From RGIG3077 sp045541475 (GTDB lineage: Bacteria > Bacillota > Clostridia > Oscillospirales > Ruminococcaceae): DNA of 64,000 nt. Shown here piece by piece: positions 55,013 through 62,207 of the stretch. Where the stretch lies: NCBI GenBank assembly GCA_045541475.1, contig JAZQJI010000014.1, forward strand, positions 1 through 64,000. Direction: 5' to 3'. The position numbers and the translations under genes were made by a program. Positions within the stretch are counted from its first letter, which is position 1, and every line of letters starts with the position of its first letter. The notes beneath the pieces were generated by a model, which did not search any database, had not been told where the DNA came from, and saw only the letters and a program-made list of their open reading frames with translations.

Positions 55013-55543
55013 TCAGGTATCCTCTGACCAGAAGTATAAAAGGTCAGTATCTTCGTCATAAATTGCAATCGTATAATTATAAGATTCTCGATTGAAAATC
55101 TCGCTGTCGTTGTAAATGTACTTTTTGTCAAGGTGCCTGTCTACAAAGTAGTAATATCCGTTTTCAATTTGAGGAATAAGAGGAACACCTGTTTTGGCGC
55201 CATCATCATAGTCACACACAAAAGCGTTTATTTGTTCCCCGTCTTTTTCTCCGCCATAAACAATGATTGTAAGGTTTTCTGTCAAGGGCAACTGTTTCCA
55301 GTTTTCTTTTTCCTTGATTTCTTCAGCTATGGGATTGTCGGAAAAATTCATAACAACATAAGTACTACCGTCGCCATTAAAGGAACGTGGCTCAGATATA
55401 ACAGTATCGATTTTTGCCGACTCAGTGTTGATATCAAGATAGCTCCCGACGTATTCCTTAGGGTTAAATTCATTCGAACAGCTAGAAAGACTTGATATCA
55501 TAATACATATCGCTGAAATAACTGCAATTTTTTTGCTTATCAT
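55013..55543 (-). CDS. Small lipoprotein, unknown
   Basis: 176 residues with lipobox LSSC (Cys22). The mature part is predicted beta-rich and carries repeated acidic and Tyr residues (ENGYYYFVDR, TDLLYFWSEDT). No family recognised. RBS GGGAGA before ATG 55543 and a near-consensus promoter upstream. Confidence 0.75.
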   Translation of the reverse strand: MISKKIAVISAICIMISSLSSCSNEFNPKEYVGSYLDINTESAKIDTVISEPRSFNGDGSTYVVMNFSDNPIAEEIKEKENWKQLPLTENLTIIVYGGEKDGEQINAFVCDYDDGAKTGVPLIPQIENGYYYFVDRHLDKKYIYNDSEIFNRESYNYTIAIYDEDTDLLYFWSEDT

Positions 55544-55575
55544 AAAAAATCTCCCATATAATACATTGTATAATC

Positions 55576-55604
55576 ATTATAACATCGTGACGATTTAAAG
55601 TCAA
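55576..55604 (-). promoter_or_regulatory. Promoter of the small lipoprotein gene
   Basis: Minus strand TTGACT (55599-55604), 17 bases, TATAAT (55576-55581). Confidence 0.75.
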
Positions 55605-55740
55605 TTACGGTGAAAAATATAGTAAAAACGCCGAATTTTTCAAAGCAAAATGGAAATAGAGAAAACGAGAGATTTTGAGCAATTTAAAGAGATATTAAGA
55701 GAAAAGGGTATAATAGATTAAATTTTCGGCAATTTGACTA

Positions 55741-55769
55741 TTGACATCTTGCAAAAAGAATTGTATAAT
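55741..55769 (+). promoter_or_regulatory. Promoter of rplM-rpsI
   Basis: Perfect TTGACA (55741-55746), 17 bases, TATAAT (55764-55769). Confidence 0.88.
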
Positions 55770-55904
55770 AGTTGAGCATTGTCAAGGCGTGTTTGTCTTT
55801 TTTAAGGCATTTGAGCCGATTTTTCATGATATTTTATCTGAAATAGATTAAGACTTCTTGCGAAATCGTTTTGACAAAAAAATAAAATACGGAGGAAAAA
55901 CGAA

Positions 55905-56333
55905 ATGGCAACATATATGCCCAAGGAAAACGAAATCACTCGTAAGTGGTATATTATTGACGCTGCAGGTCAGCCTCTCGGCAGAACTGCTGCAAAAGCT
56001 GCACACATTCTTAATGGTAAGCACAAAGTAACATACGCTCCCCACGCTGATTGCGGCGATTTTGTAATTGTTATCAATTGCGAAAAGGCTGTTCTTACAG
56101 GCAAGAAGCTTGAGAGCAAGGAATTTATCTGGCATACAGGCTGGATTGGCGGACTCAAGAGAGTAAGCTACAAGGAACTTATGGCTACAAAGCCTGAAAA
56201 GGCAATGTACGAGGCTATCAAGGGTATGCTCCCTCACAACAGCCTTGGCGCAAAGTCCCTTACAAGACTCAGAGTATACAGAGATGCAAATCACAAGCAG
56301 CAGGCTCAGAAGCCTGAAGCTTACGAAAACTGA
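55905..56333 (+). CDS. rplM: Ribosomal protein uL13
   Basis: 142 residues, full length. ITRKWYIIDAAGQPLGRTA near residue 10 and GMLPHNSLGAKSLTRLRVY near 105 are conserved in L13. RBS GGAGGAAAAA. Large-subunit protein, cotranscribed with rpsI 15 bases later. Confidence 0.98.
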   Translation: MATYMPKENEITRKWYIIDAAGQPLGRTAAKAAHILNGKHKVTYAPHADCGDFVIVINCEKAVLTGKKLESKEFIWHTGWIGGLKRVSYKELMATKPEKAMYEAIKGMLPHNSLGAKSLTRLRVYRDANHKQQAQKPEAYEN

Positions 56334-56348
56334 AAGGAGTTGCTTTAA

Positions 56349-56750
56349 ATGTACGAATCTAAACTGCAGTATTTCTACGGAACAGGCAGAAGAAAGCACT
56401 CCGTAGCTAGAGTAAGACTTTACAGAGGTACAGGCGCTATCACAATCAACGGCAGAGACATTGACGATTACTTCGGTCTTGAAACACTCAAGCTCATCGT
56501 TCGTCAGCCTCTCGCACTCACCAACAACATTGATAAGTTTGATATCATCTGCACAGTATCCGGCGGCGGCGTAACAGGCCAGGCTGGTGCTATCCGTCAC
56601 GGTGTTTCCCGTGCACTTCTCGTATTCGACGAAAATCTTCGTCCCGAACTCAAGAAGGCTGGCTTCCTCACTCGTGACCCCAGAATGAAGGAAAGAAAGA
56701 AGTACGGCTTGAAGGCTGCTCGTCGTGCTCCTCAGTTCTCCAAGAGATAA
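56349..56750 (+). CDS. rpsI: Ribosomal protein uS9
   Basis: 133 residues. YFYGTGRRKHSVARVRLYRG at the start, GGGVTGQAGAIRHGVSRAL in the middle and the conserved C-terminal tail RRAPQFSKR that reaches the P site. The integrase gene of a mobile element ends 130 bases downstream; the 3' end of rpsI is a known insertion target of such elements. Confidence 0.98.
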   Translation: MYESKLQYFYGTGRRKHSVARVRLYRGTGAITINGRDIDDYFGLETLKLIVRQPLALTNNIDKFDIICTVSGGGVTGQAGAIRHGVSRALLVFDENLRPELKKAGFLTRDPRMKERKKYGLKAARRAPQFSKR

Positions 56751-56807
56751 TTTCAGCCCTTACAAACCTCGTATTTATGCGGTTTGGGGCATACAAAAAC
56801 AGAAAAG

Positions 56808-56830
56808 TGTCATTTTTCTGTCATTATTTC
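56808..56830. repeat. Direct repeat, possible integrase arm sites
   Basis: TGTCATTTTTC (56808-56818) and TGTCATTATTTC (56819-56830) in tandem between rpsI and the integrase gene. Position suits arm-type binding sites; role is inference. Confidence 0.35.
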
Positions 56831-56836
56831 AAGGAC

Positions 56837-56870
56837 AAATCCCGTTGTTGCAAAACAACGGGATTTTTTG
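56837..56870 (+). terminator. Terminator of rplM-rpsI
   Basis: Perfect 13 bp stem 56837-56849 with 56854-56866, GCAA loop, T-run. Confidence 0.9.
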
Positions 56871-56882
56871 TATCCTCTTGTA

Positions 56883-58034
56883 TTATGCAAGTTTAAGCGA
56901 TATTAAATCCGCAACCTTCATCTTTGAGCTTTTGAGTACGTCCGCATATACATCCGCCGTAACCTCAACACCGCTGTGACCGAGGTGTTCCGAAACAATC
57001 TTTAAATCCACGCCGCTGTTAAGCAATAAAGTAGCGTTCAGATGCCGCATCTGGTGTAAAGTCATTGTTTCAAACTCCGTGCCTTTGGTAAATCGCTTGA
57101 ATGATGTGTATACAGAACCTCTGTCTCTGTAATTACCAAGTGCAGACGTAAACACCATTTCGGGGTGAATGCATTTTGTGCCGAGAGATTTAACCAGCTC
57201 ATCCTGAAAAGCCTTGTGTTCCGTAAGTATATCGTGTAAGGTCTGGCTCATTCCTATAACACGCTGACTGCTTTCGGTTTTGGGCGTCGTAAGAAAATGC
57301 TTGCCGCCGATGTCTGCAAGATTGTAGTTGATTGAAATTATTCGGTTTTCAAAATCAATATCCTCCCAGCGTAAGCCAAGACATTCTCCCGAACGCATTC
57401 CCGTGTAAAGAAGCACCTTGACAATCGTTTTAAGGTCAGCGTCCCACTTTTCCGTATCAAGAAAATTAAGAAATGCTTTTACTTGCTGCTCGTCCATAAC
57501 AGGCTTCTTGTTTCTTTTACGCTTCGGAAGAATAACGTGCTTGCAGGGAGTGTCACGGATAAAGCCTTGTTCAACGGCACGGGTGAGAATGCTTTGCATT
57601 ACAACATATATTTTCTTCACTGTGTTAGGATTAAGCGTGTAGCTTTGCATAAGCTCAGTGATTTTCGGCGTTGTAATATCTTTCAGTTTCATATTCCCGA
57701 TTTTGGGTGCAAGATGATTTTCGTACTGACTTTTGTAGTTATACACCGTACTTTCCTTTAGTTCAACAGGTGCATAGTTCTGAAAATACCATTCAGCCAG
57801 CTCTGAAAACCGCATATTCTCTCTGAGCGTGGAATATCCACGGCAGTGTTGCTCGTATTCAACGGCATATTCCTGTGCCATTTTGCGCCCCTTGCTTTCC
57901 GTTGTATGCGGCGGAATTTTAAAGGTTGTCGTTTTCTGAATCTGATTGCCGTTCAAATCATATCCGAGAGAAACACGGATACGATACGAAATGATTTCGC
58001 CGTTTTTATTCTTATTAGCGATAATATTTGCCAT
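56883..58034 (-). CDS. int: Tyrosine site-specific integrase
   Basis: 383 residues from ATG 58034 (GGAGGACTT upstream). N-terminal arm-binding part (about 5-50), SAM-like core-binding domain (about 65-160, FSELAEWYFQNY), and catalytic domain with Arg in LLYTGMRSGECLGLRWEDID (about 215), HQMRHLNATLLLNSG (His-x-x-Arg, about 325), and LGHSGVEVTADVYADV with His and the nucleophile Tyr (about 360). Related to Tn916/phage-type integrases. It reads towards rpsI, as expected for an element inserted there. Own promoter at 58085-58113. Confidence 0.95.
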   Translation of the reverse strand: MANIIANKNKNGEIISYRIRVSLGYDLNGNQIQKTTTFKIPPHTTESKGRKMAQEYAVEYEQHCRGYSTLRENMRFSELAEWYFQNYAPVELKESTVYNYKSQYENHLAPKIGNMKLKDITTPKITELMQSYTLNPNTVKKIYVVMQSILTRAVEQGFIRDTPCKHVILPKRKRNKKPVMDEQQVKAFLNFLDTEKWDADLKTIVKVLLYTGMRSGECLGLRWEDIDFENRIISINYNLADIGGKHFLTTPKTESSQRVIGMSQTLHDILTEHKAFQDELVKSLGTKCIHPEMVFTSALGNYRDRGSVYTSFKRFTKGTEFETMTLHQMRHLNATLLLNSGVDLKIVSEHLGHSGVEVTADVYADVLKSSKMKVADLISLKLA

Positions 58035-58084
58035 ATAATCAAGTCCTCCTACGTTCAATTATTATGGCATACCTCTACACCCCA

Positions 58085-58113
58085 ACTATATCACTTTCGT
58101 GTTGTAAAGTCAA
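58085..58113 (-). promoter_or_regulatory. Promoter of int
   Basis: Minus strand TTGACT (58108-58113), 17 bases, TATAGT (58085-58090). It lies inside a 7-bp inverted repeat TTATGGC/GCCATAA (58062-58068, 58130-58136). Confidence 0.65.
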
Positions 58114-58140
58114 GAAGCGTAAAGGCACGCCATAAAATAT

Positions 58141-59355
58141 TTATCTTGATTTACGATGTGTAACAGGCTTCAGGAATTCCTCCAGCTTTTCTTTCAGTCT
58201 GTGATTTCTTATAAACTCCATAACCCTGTCGAACTTCTCTTGTAAGGCTTTCAGCAGAGATTTGGTCTGGGTGAGTTCTTTTTCCTTGTCCTCAATACGT
58301 TTTTCAAGTTCGTACCGTTCCTGTTTTAAGCACATCACATCATTTGTTAATGTATGTACCTGCGAGGAAACAACCCCATTTTCCTTTTTCAGTTTCTTGT
58401 TTTCCTCTGCGAAATCAATATCATCTGCAACGGTTTCATAAAACCTGCCATACCCATACTCAAGTTGATGAAGCTTACCCGATAGGTTGTCCCTCTCTGA
58501 TTTAAGCTTCTCATTCTCATTTCTCAAAGAAAGGCACTCCGCTTTAAGCTGAGCATTTTCCGTTTCAGCTTTTTTCGCACCTATATAATTTTTCGCCGCA
58601 GTTGAGAGCATTTCAAAATCGTCCTTTTTGATTGCAACTGTGTTCAACGGAAGATTTGTGGTTTTGACATCCTCAATCTTTTCAATCTCTGTAAGCTGCT
58701 TCGACATTGCGGCAAGCTGTTCCTCTGTCTTTTTCAGCTTGTATCCAGCAACGGACAAATGCTCGGCGGTACTTCCTTTCTCACCACGCTCTAAATCGTA
58801 TCCACGGGAGGTAATGAAATCGTAGTATTCATCTTGCAGACGGGAGTAACTGTCCCGTCCTTTCCAGAATTCCGAGCAGTTGATACGCTTGCAGGGGTTG
58901 CCCTTTCTGTCCTTGCCGTTGATGACGGGAATGAATGCAACGTGCATATGCGGAGTAGCTTCGTCCATATGCACAACAGCAGAGAGAATATATTGTTCGC
59001 CTCCAACCTTTGCCGTTACAAAATCGTAAGCGTCCTCAAAGAACCGTCGTGTTCTCTCTTTGCCAATCCTATCAAAAAACTCCTTGTCCGATGTAATTAC
59101 AAACTCACATAGAATGGTGCTTTGTTTCTCGCCGTGCAGACGTAAGTTGCCTTTCAATTCCTGTCGGGTGCGTATCCTCTCAAATTCCTGCTGATAGGTT
59201 TCAGCTTGGATTTTCTTGAGGTGATAATTTTCAGGTGTGCGTGACAAGTCTATATCCTTGTTGCTGTAATTATGATTGAGGCGTTCGTTGTGACGTTCAA
59301 GGAGGGGTACGGCATTCATCTTGTGATTTTCATTTCTGATAATTGCGTAGCTCAA
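58141..59355 (-). CDS. mob: MobV-family relaxase
   Basis: 404 residues. Mob_Pre domain in the first 210 residues with the metal-binding triad VVHMDEATPHMHVAFIPV (about 127-144) and an N-terminal NHNYSNKDIDLSRT that supplies the conserved region I. Residues 215-390 are a long coiled coil. It nicks oriT and leads the strand into a recipient, using a conjugation system from elsewhere. oriT is expected just upstream, where strong inverted repeats occur (59399-59457). Confidence 0.93.
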   Translation of the reverse strand: MSYAIIRNENHKMNAVPLLERHNERLNHNYSNKDIDLSRTPENYHLKKIQAETYQQEFERIRTRQELKGNLRLHGEKQSTILCEFVITSDKEFFDRIGKERTRRFFEDAYDFVTAKVGGEQYILSAVVHMDEATPHMHVAFIPVINGKDRKGNPCKRINCSEFWKGRDSYSRLQDEYYDFITSRGYDLERGEKGSTAEHLSVAGYKLKKTEEQLAAMSKQLTEIEKIEDVKTTNLPLNTVAIKKDDFEMLSTAAKNYIGAKKAETENAQLKAECLSLRNENEKLKSERDNLSGKLHQLEYGYGRFYETVADDIDFAEENKKLKKENGVVSSQVHTLTNDVMCLKQERYELEKRIEDKEKELTQTKSLLKALQEKFDRVMEFIRNHRLKEKLEEFLKPVTHRKSR

Positions 59356-59398
59356 TATTTTCTCCTTCTGTTTCGGTTTATGTATTTTTCGGGGTAAC

Positions 59399-59457
59399 CT
59401 ATTCTGCGGAATAGTTCTAACCCACTAGGACTATTTTGCGGGCAAATAGTCCGTGGG
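59399..59457. other. Candidate origin of transfer (oriT)
   Basis: Two inverted repeats upstream of mob: CTATTC-TGCG-GAATAG (59399-59414) and a larger one, CCCAC (59421-59425) plus GGACTATTT (59428-59436) against AAATAGTCC (59444-59452) plus GTGGG (59453-59457), loop TGCGGGC. Position directly before a MobV gene and the paired hairpins fit oriT; no direct nic-site match is claimed. Confidence 0.5.
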
Positions 59458-59486
59458 CAAGCAGTTCCTCTTGACCCCTCTGAAAA

Positions 59487-59525
59487 GCGGTCACAGACCG
59501 CAGGGGAGCAGAGGGATACCCTCTG
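59487..59525. repeat. Pair of short perfect hairpins
   Basis: GCGGTC-ACA-GACCGC (59487-59501) and CAGAGGG-ATA-CCCTCTG (59509-59525), between mob and the RepA-like gene. They may be transcription terminators or part of a replication or transfer origin. Confidence 0.5.
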
Positions 59526-59529
59526 CATT

Positions 59530-59617
59530 CTGCGACGATATGCGACGATGTGACGGTGTTTTGACTACCGCACCCGCTGTCATAAATATCGTCGCAACCG
59601 TCGCACATCGTCACGGC
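59530..59617. repeat. Iteron-like direct and inverted repeats
   Basis: TGCGACGAT occurs twice in tandem at about 59531-59549, followed by TGACGG; the opposite orientation (ATCGTCGCA, CCGTCGCA, CATCGTCACGG) occurs at about 59588-59616, overlapping the end of the RepA-like gene. This could be an origin for element replication or a folded transcript end. Confidence 0.5.
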
Positions 59618-60624
59618 TTGGTGTATGCAAGCCGTATCAGACGTCCGCTGTGAGTATGCTTATTTGTGTAAGAAATGCCATACTCGTTGTACAGCCGACC
59701 TGCATTCACGTTCAGCTTTCTTGTGAGAGAATTAGGCGGCATGTCGGATTTAAGGATTTCGTCAAGCTGCGTCGGCGTGCCTTCCCACAGGGAATTATCT
59801 GCATTTACAATTTCAGCGATTGCTTCAAGTATAGGTTCGGGCGGCTCTTTCCATAGCTCGGTTTCGGTGCGTTCCAAATCCCAGCATAATGTTTCGGGGT
59901 TGCGGACAAGATACAGCTTCTGGTCTTGCTGGTCACGTCCCGAAATTTCAAGAACTGCGGAATTTTCGACCCTCTTTTCCTTGTGAAGAAGAAAAGCACC
60001 GTCAGCCGCACCGAGCAAGCCGTTTGTTCCCGAAATCATATCAAAATTATCCTCTGACCTCTGCTTGCGTGTGTGATGAACAAGCAGCATGCATATTCCA
60101 TAGCTGTCTGCAAAATGCTTGAGCCGAGTGATAATCTCATAATCGTTGGCGTAGCTGTAATTATCTCCGCCTGCTTCACGTACCTTTTGCAAAGTATCAA
60201 TAATTATCAGCCTTGTGTTGGGGTGTTCTCGGATAAACCCCTGAAGCTGTTCGTCAAGCCCCTTGCCAAGCTGATTTGCAGAGGTTGCAAAGAAAAGGCT
60301 GTCTGTGCTTTCTGTTCCAAACATACGGTACATTCTTTCCTGCAATCTCCTGTAATCATCTTCAAGAGCAAGATACAGAACAGTACCCTTGCGGACGGGG
60401 TAATTCCAAAGAGGGATACCCGTGCTGATGTGATATGCGAGCTGTGCCATAAAGAAGCTCTTGCCCAGCTTCGGAGCGCCGACGAAAAGATACGTTCCCG
60501 AATACAGCAGACCGTCAACAAGCGGCGGTCTGCTTTCAAAGACGGTTTCGTAAATCTCATTCATCGAAACGGTTTTCAGATATGCAGGGTCAAGCATTTT
60601 CTGATATTCTCTGTAATTCATCAA
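59611..60624 (-). CDS. RepA-like AAA ATPase (helicase-type)
   Basis: 337 residues. RecA-fold ATPase of the plasmid RepA/AAA_25 type: Walker A FVGAPKLGKSFFMAQLAY (about 48), YLALEDDYRRLQERMYR (about 85), Walker B RLIIIDTLQKVREAGGDNYSYANDYE in part (about 138), and LLVHHTRKQ near 180. A C-terminal winged-helix-like part (about 250-337). Probably supports replication of the excised element. Starts within the last 4 bases of the excisionase-like gene. Confidence 0.85.
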   Translation of the reverse strand: MMNYREYQKMLDPAYLKTVSMNEIYETVFESRPPLVDGLLYSGTYLFVGAPKLGKSFFMAQLAYHISTGIPLWNYPVRKGTVLYLALEDDYRRLQERMYRMFGTESTDSLFFATSANQLGKGLDEQLQGFIREHPNTRLIIIDTLQKVREAGGDNYSYANDYEIITRLKHFADSYGICMLLVHHTRKQRSEDNFDMISGTNGLLGAADGAFLLHKEKRVENSAVLEISGRDQQDQKLYLVRNPETLCWDLERTETELWKEPPEPILEAIAEIVNADNSLWEGTPTQLDEILKSDMPPNSLTRKLNVNAGRLYNEYGISYTNKHTHSGRLIRLAYTKP

Positions 60625-60908
60625 GCGGCACCTCCCAAGTATTCCAGTAGCCCAGCCTTGCTGACGAGAATTTTACCACGCTTGCCCTGACCTGTTCTGA
60701 TGAACGGTATCTTTTCCTGTGCAACGAGCTGACGGACGGTGTGTTCGGATAAGCCTTTCACAGCCTCCGTGCATTCCTTGACGGTCAGCATTTCAACAGG
60801 CGCAGATGATTTCTGCTCCGTAATCTGCTGTTCATTCTCAACCTCAATAACAGCGTTGAGCATTGCAACGATTTGAGCGATAAGCTCCTGCTTTGTATTT
60901 CTTGTCAT
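60621..60908 (-). CDS. Excisionase-like helix-turn-helix protein
   Basis: 95 residues. N-terminal helix, then a MerR/excisionase-type HTH (about 38-95): MLTVKECTEAVKGLSEHTVRQL, IPFIRTGQGKRGKILVSKAGLLEYL. Binds DNA and probably directs integrase towards excision or controls the operon. RBS GGAGGAC. Four-base overlap with the RepA-like gene. Confidence 0.8.
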   Translation of the reverse strand: MTRNTKQELIAQIVAMLNAVIEVENEQQITEQKSSAPVEMLTVKECTEAVKGLSEHTVRQLVAQEKIPFIRTGQGKRGKILVSKAGLLEYLGGAA

Positions 60909-61382
60909 AATTTCGTCCTCCGTTTTTCGTTATTTTCGAGAGAGCGTCATACCCTTTCATAAGTACCTACAAAAACGGCTGATTTTTTAAGTCTGTTTGC
61001 GTAAGTTTCTGAAAGTTTGTATATCTGCACAAAAAGGGACGAAAATTTCAATGCAAAATACACCTCTCATAAATTACGGTCACTTAGAGTGTGAAAATAT
61101 AACCCAAAGCGAAAAGTTTGTAGGGTTGCATAAAATAGTAGAGTGGGAGTTGGTGTTTTTGGTCTTTCATAAGTAAGCTACGGGAATGAGCATTTTTAAA
61201 CCTTGAGAAGAAAAATCGGGAATGTGTATATTTTTGTGACAGAGATTTAGGTGATTTTACTATTTTATATGGGATGAAAAAAAGAAACGCTGTTTTCTCT
61301 TTTTTGAAAAAACAGCGTTAATTGTATGCATATGAGATTAATTCGCAAAAGTGCTAAAAATCGACAATGACAACACAAAAAA
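60909..61382. other. Intergenic region, 474 bases, with repeated motif and terminator
   Basis: Contains a repeated motif, TTTCATAAGTA-type, at 60955-60970 and 61165-61181 with a looser copy at about 61064-61078, and a terminator for the DUF4435 gene at 61286-61319. Marks the junction between cargo and transfer module. No convincing promoter or small gene found. Confidence 0.45.
61286..61319 (-). terminator. Terminator of the ATPase-DUF4435 operon
   Basis: 11 bp stem 61286-61296 with 61309-61319; T-run follows on the minus strand. Confidence 0.8.
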
Positions 61383-62207
61383 TTAATCTACTATATGTAG
61401 ATTTTTTTGCGTTTGATATTTATGCAAATTATCATATAAAACAGTTTGTTTAAAATCATCCTTTCCAAATGTACCTCTCATAGTAGCTTCAATAGCCTCG
61501 ATGCTTGGTTTGTTGTGTTTGTCCAAACAGATTACACAAAATAAATGTACGAAGTCATGACCATTTGTAATATTTAAATATTCGTCAAGTTTTGTACATT
61601 TTGGCAAATCATTACACATTGTTTCTTTTGCAGAATCAATTAAACGTGTAGGATTCTGCGAATTAAGTTCAGCAAGTATTTCATTTTCCATTATTGAAAT
61701 ATCTTCATTGTAATGTTTTCCAGCTTTTATTCCATCAAATATTACATTCCAATGATTTTGTTCGTTCAGTTTTCTTAATTTACTTAACTTTTCTAACCTC
61801 TCAAGGCAATGCATTCTTAGTTCATTACTACTAAAATGACTCTTTTTGTAAAAGTTGCAAAAAAGTCTTTCAAAGCAACTATCTAATGATATAATCATCA
61901 TTTCGGCACAACAATAATCACAGAAAAAAGTTCTTTTACTTTGAGGTCTTTCAAGATAGTCTTTATCTCGAATTCCAATTACTCGTTTATTTTTTGGAAA
62001 ATACGTTTTAACAATATTATCTACCCCTATTTTACTTGCGTATGACTGAAATAAATCAACATTATTTGATAGGAGAGGACGAAATAATATTTGATCGTCC
62101 TCGCCTTCAACAACAACGCAAACTCTATTTTTATTATGTCCTAACATAAGACGAATTTCAGATATGGTATCTGACTCATCTAATTTATCTTTAATAGAAT
62201 TAACCAT
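61383..62207 (-). CDS. DUF4435 TOPRIM-like protein, PARIS AriB-like effector
   Basis: 274 residues from ATG 62207 (AGGTGGG upstream). TOPRIM-like residues: VVVEGEDDQILFRPLL (Glu34/Glu36) and RVIGIRDKDYL (Asp81, Asp83), the acidic pairs expected of the fold. A Cys-rich stretch FFCDYCCAEMM (about 93) follows, then a mostly helical C-terminal half. Family DUF4435 provides the AriB effector in the PARIS system, a nuclease that attacks tRNA when released by AriA. The gene overlaps the ATPase gene by 8 bases, the order AriA then AriB. Function as defence effector is inferred from family and arrangement. Strong AT-richness against the neighbouring transfer genes suggests recent acquisition. Confidence 0.75.
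   Translation of the reverse strand: MVNSIKDKLDESDTISEIRLMLGHNKNRVCVVVEGEDDQILFRPLLSNNVDLFQSYASKIGVDNIVKTYFPKNKRVIGIRDKDYLERPQSKRTFFCDYCCAEMMIISLDSCFERLFCNFYKKSHFSSNELRMHCLERLEKLSKLRKLNEQNHWNVIFDGIKAGKHYNEDISIMENEILAELNSQNPTRLIDSAKETMCNDLPKCTKLDEYLNITNGHDFVHLFCVICLDKHNKPSIEAIEATMRGTFGKDDFKQTVLYDNLHKYQTQKNLHIVD

Larger units (their letters stand above)
55544..55904. other. Divergent intergenic region and rplM leader, 361 bases
   Basis: Contains the minus promoter at 55576, nothing recognisable in 55605-55740, the rplM promoter at 55741 and then about 130 untranslated bases. In Bacillus-type bacteria the rplM-rpsI leader carries an RNA structure bound by L13; I cannot confirm such a fold here. 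Confidence 0.4.

Noticed and set aside
55848..56600. 250-codon minus-strand frame over rplM-rpsI
   Set aside because: It lies opposite two certain ribosomal protein genes, has no RBS and its sequence is Cys/Ser-rich without any motif.
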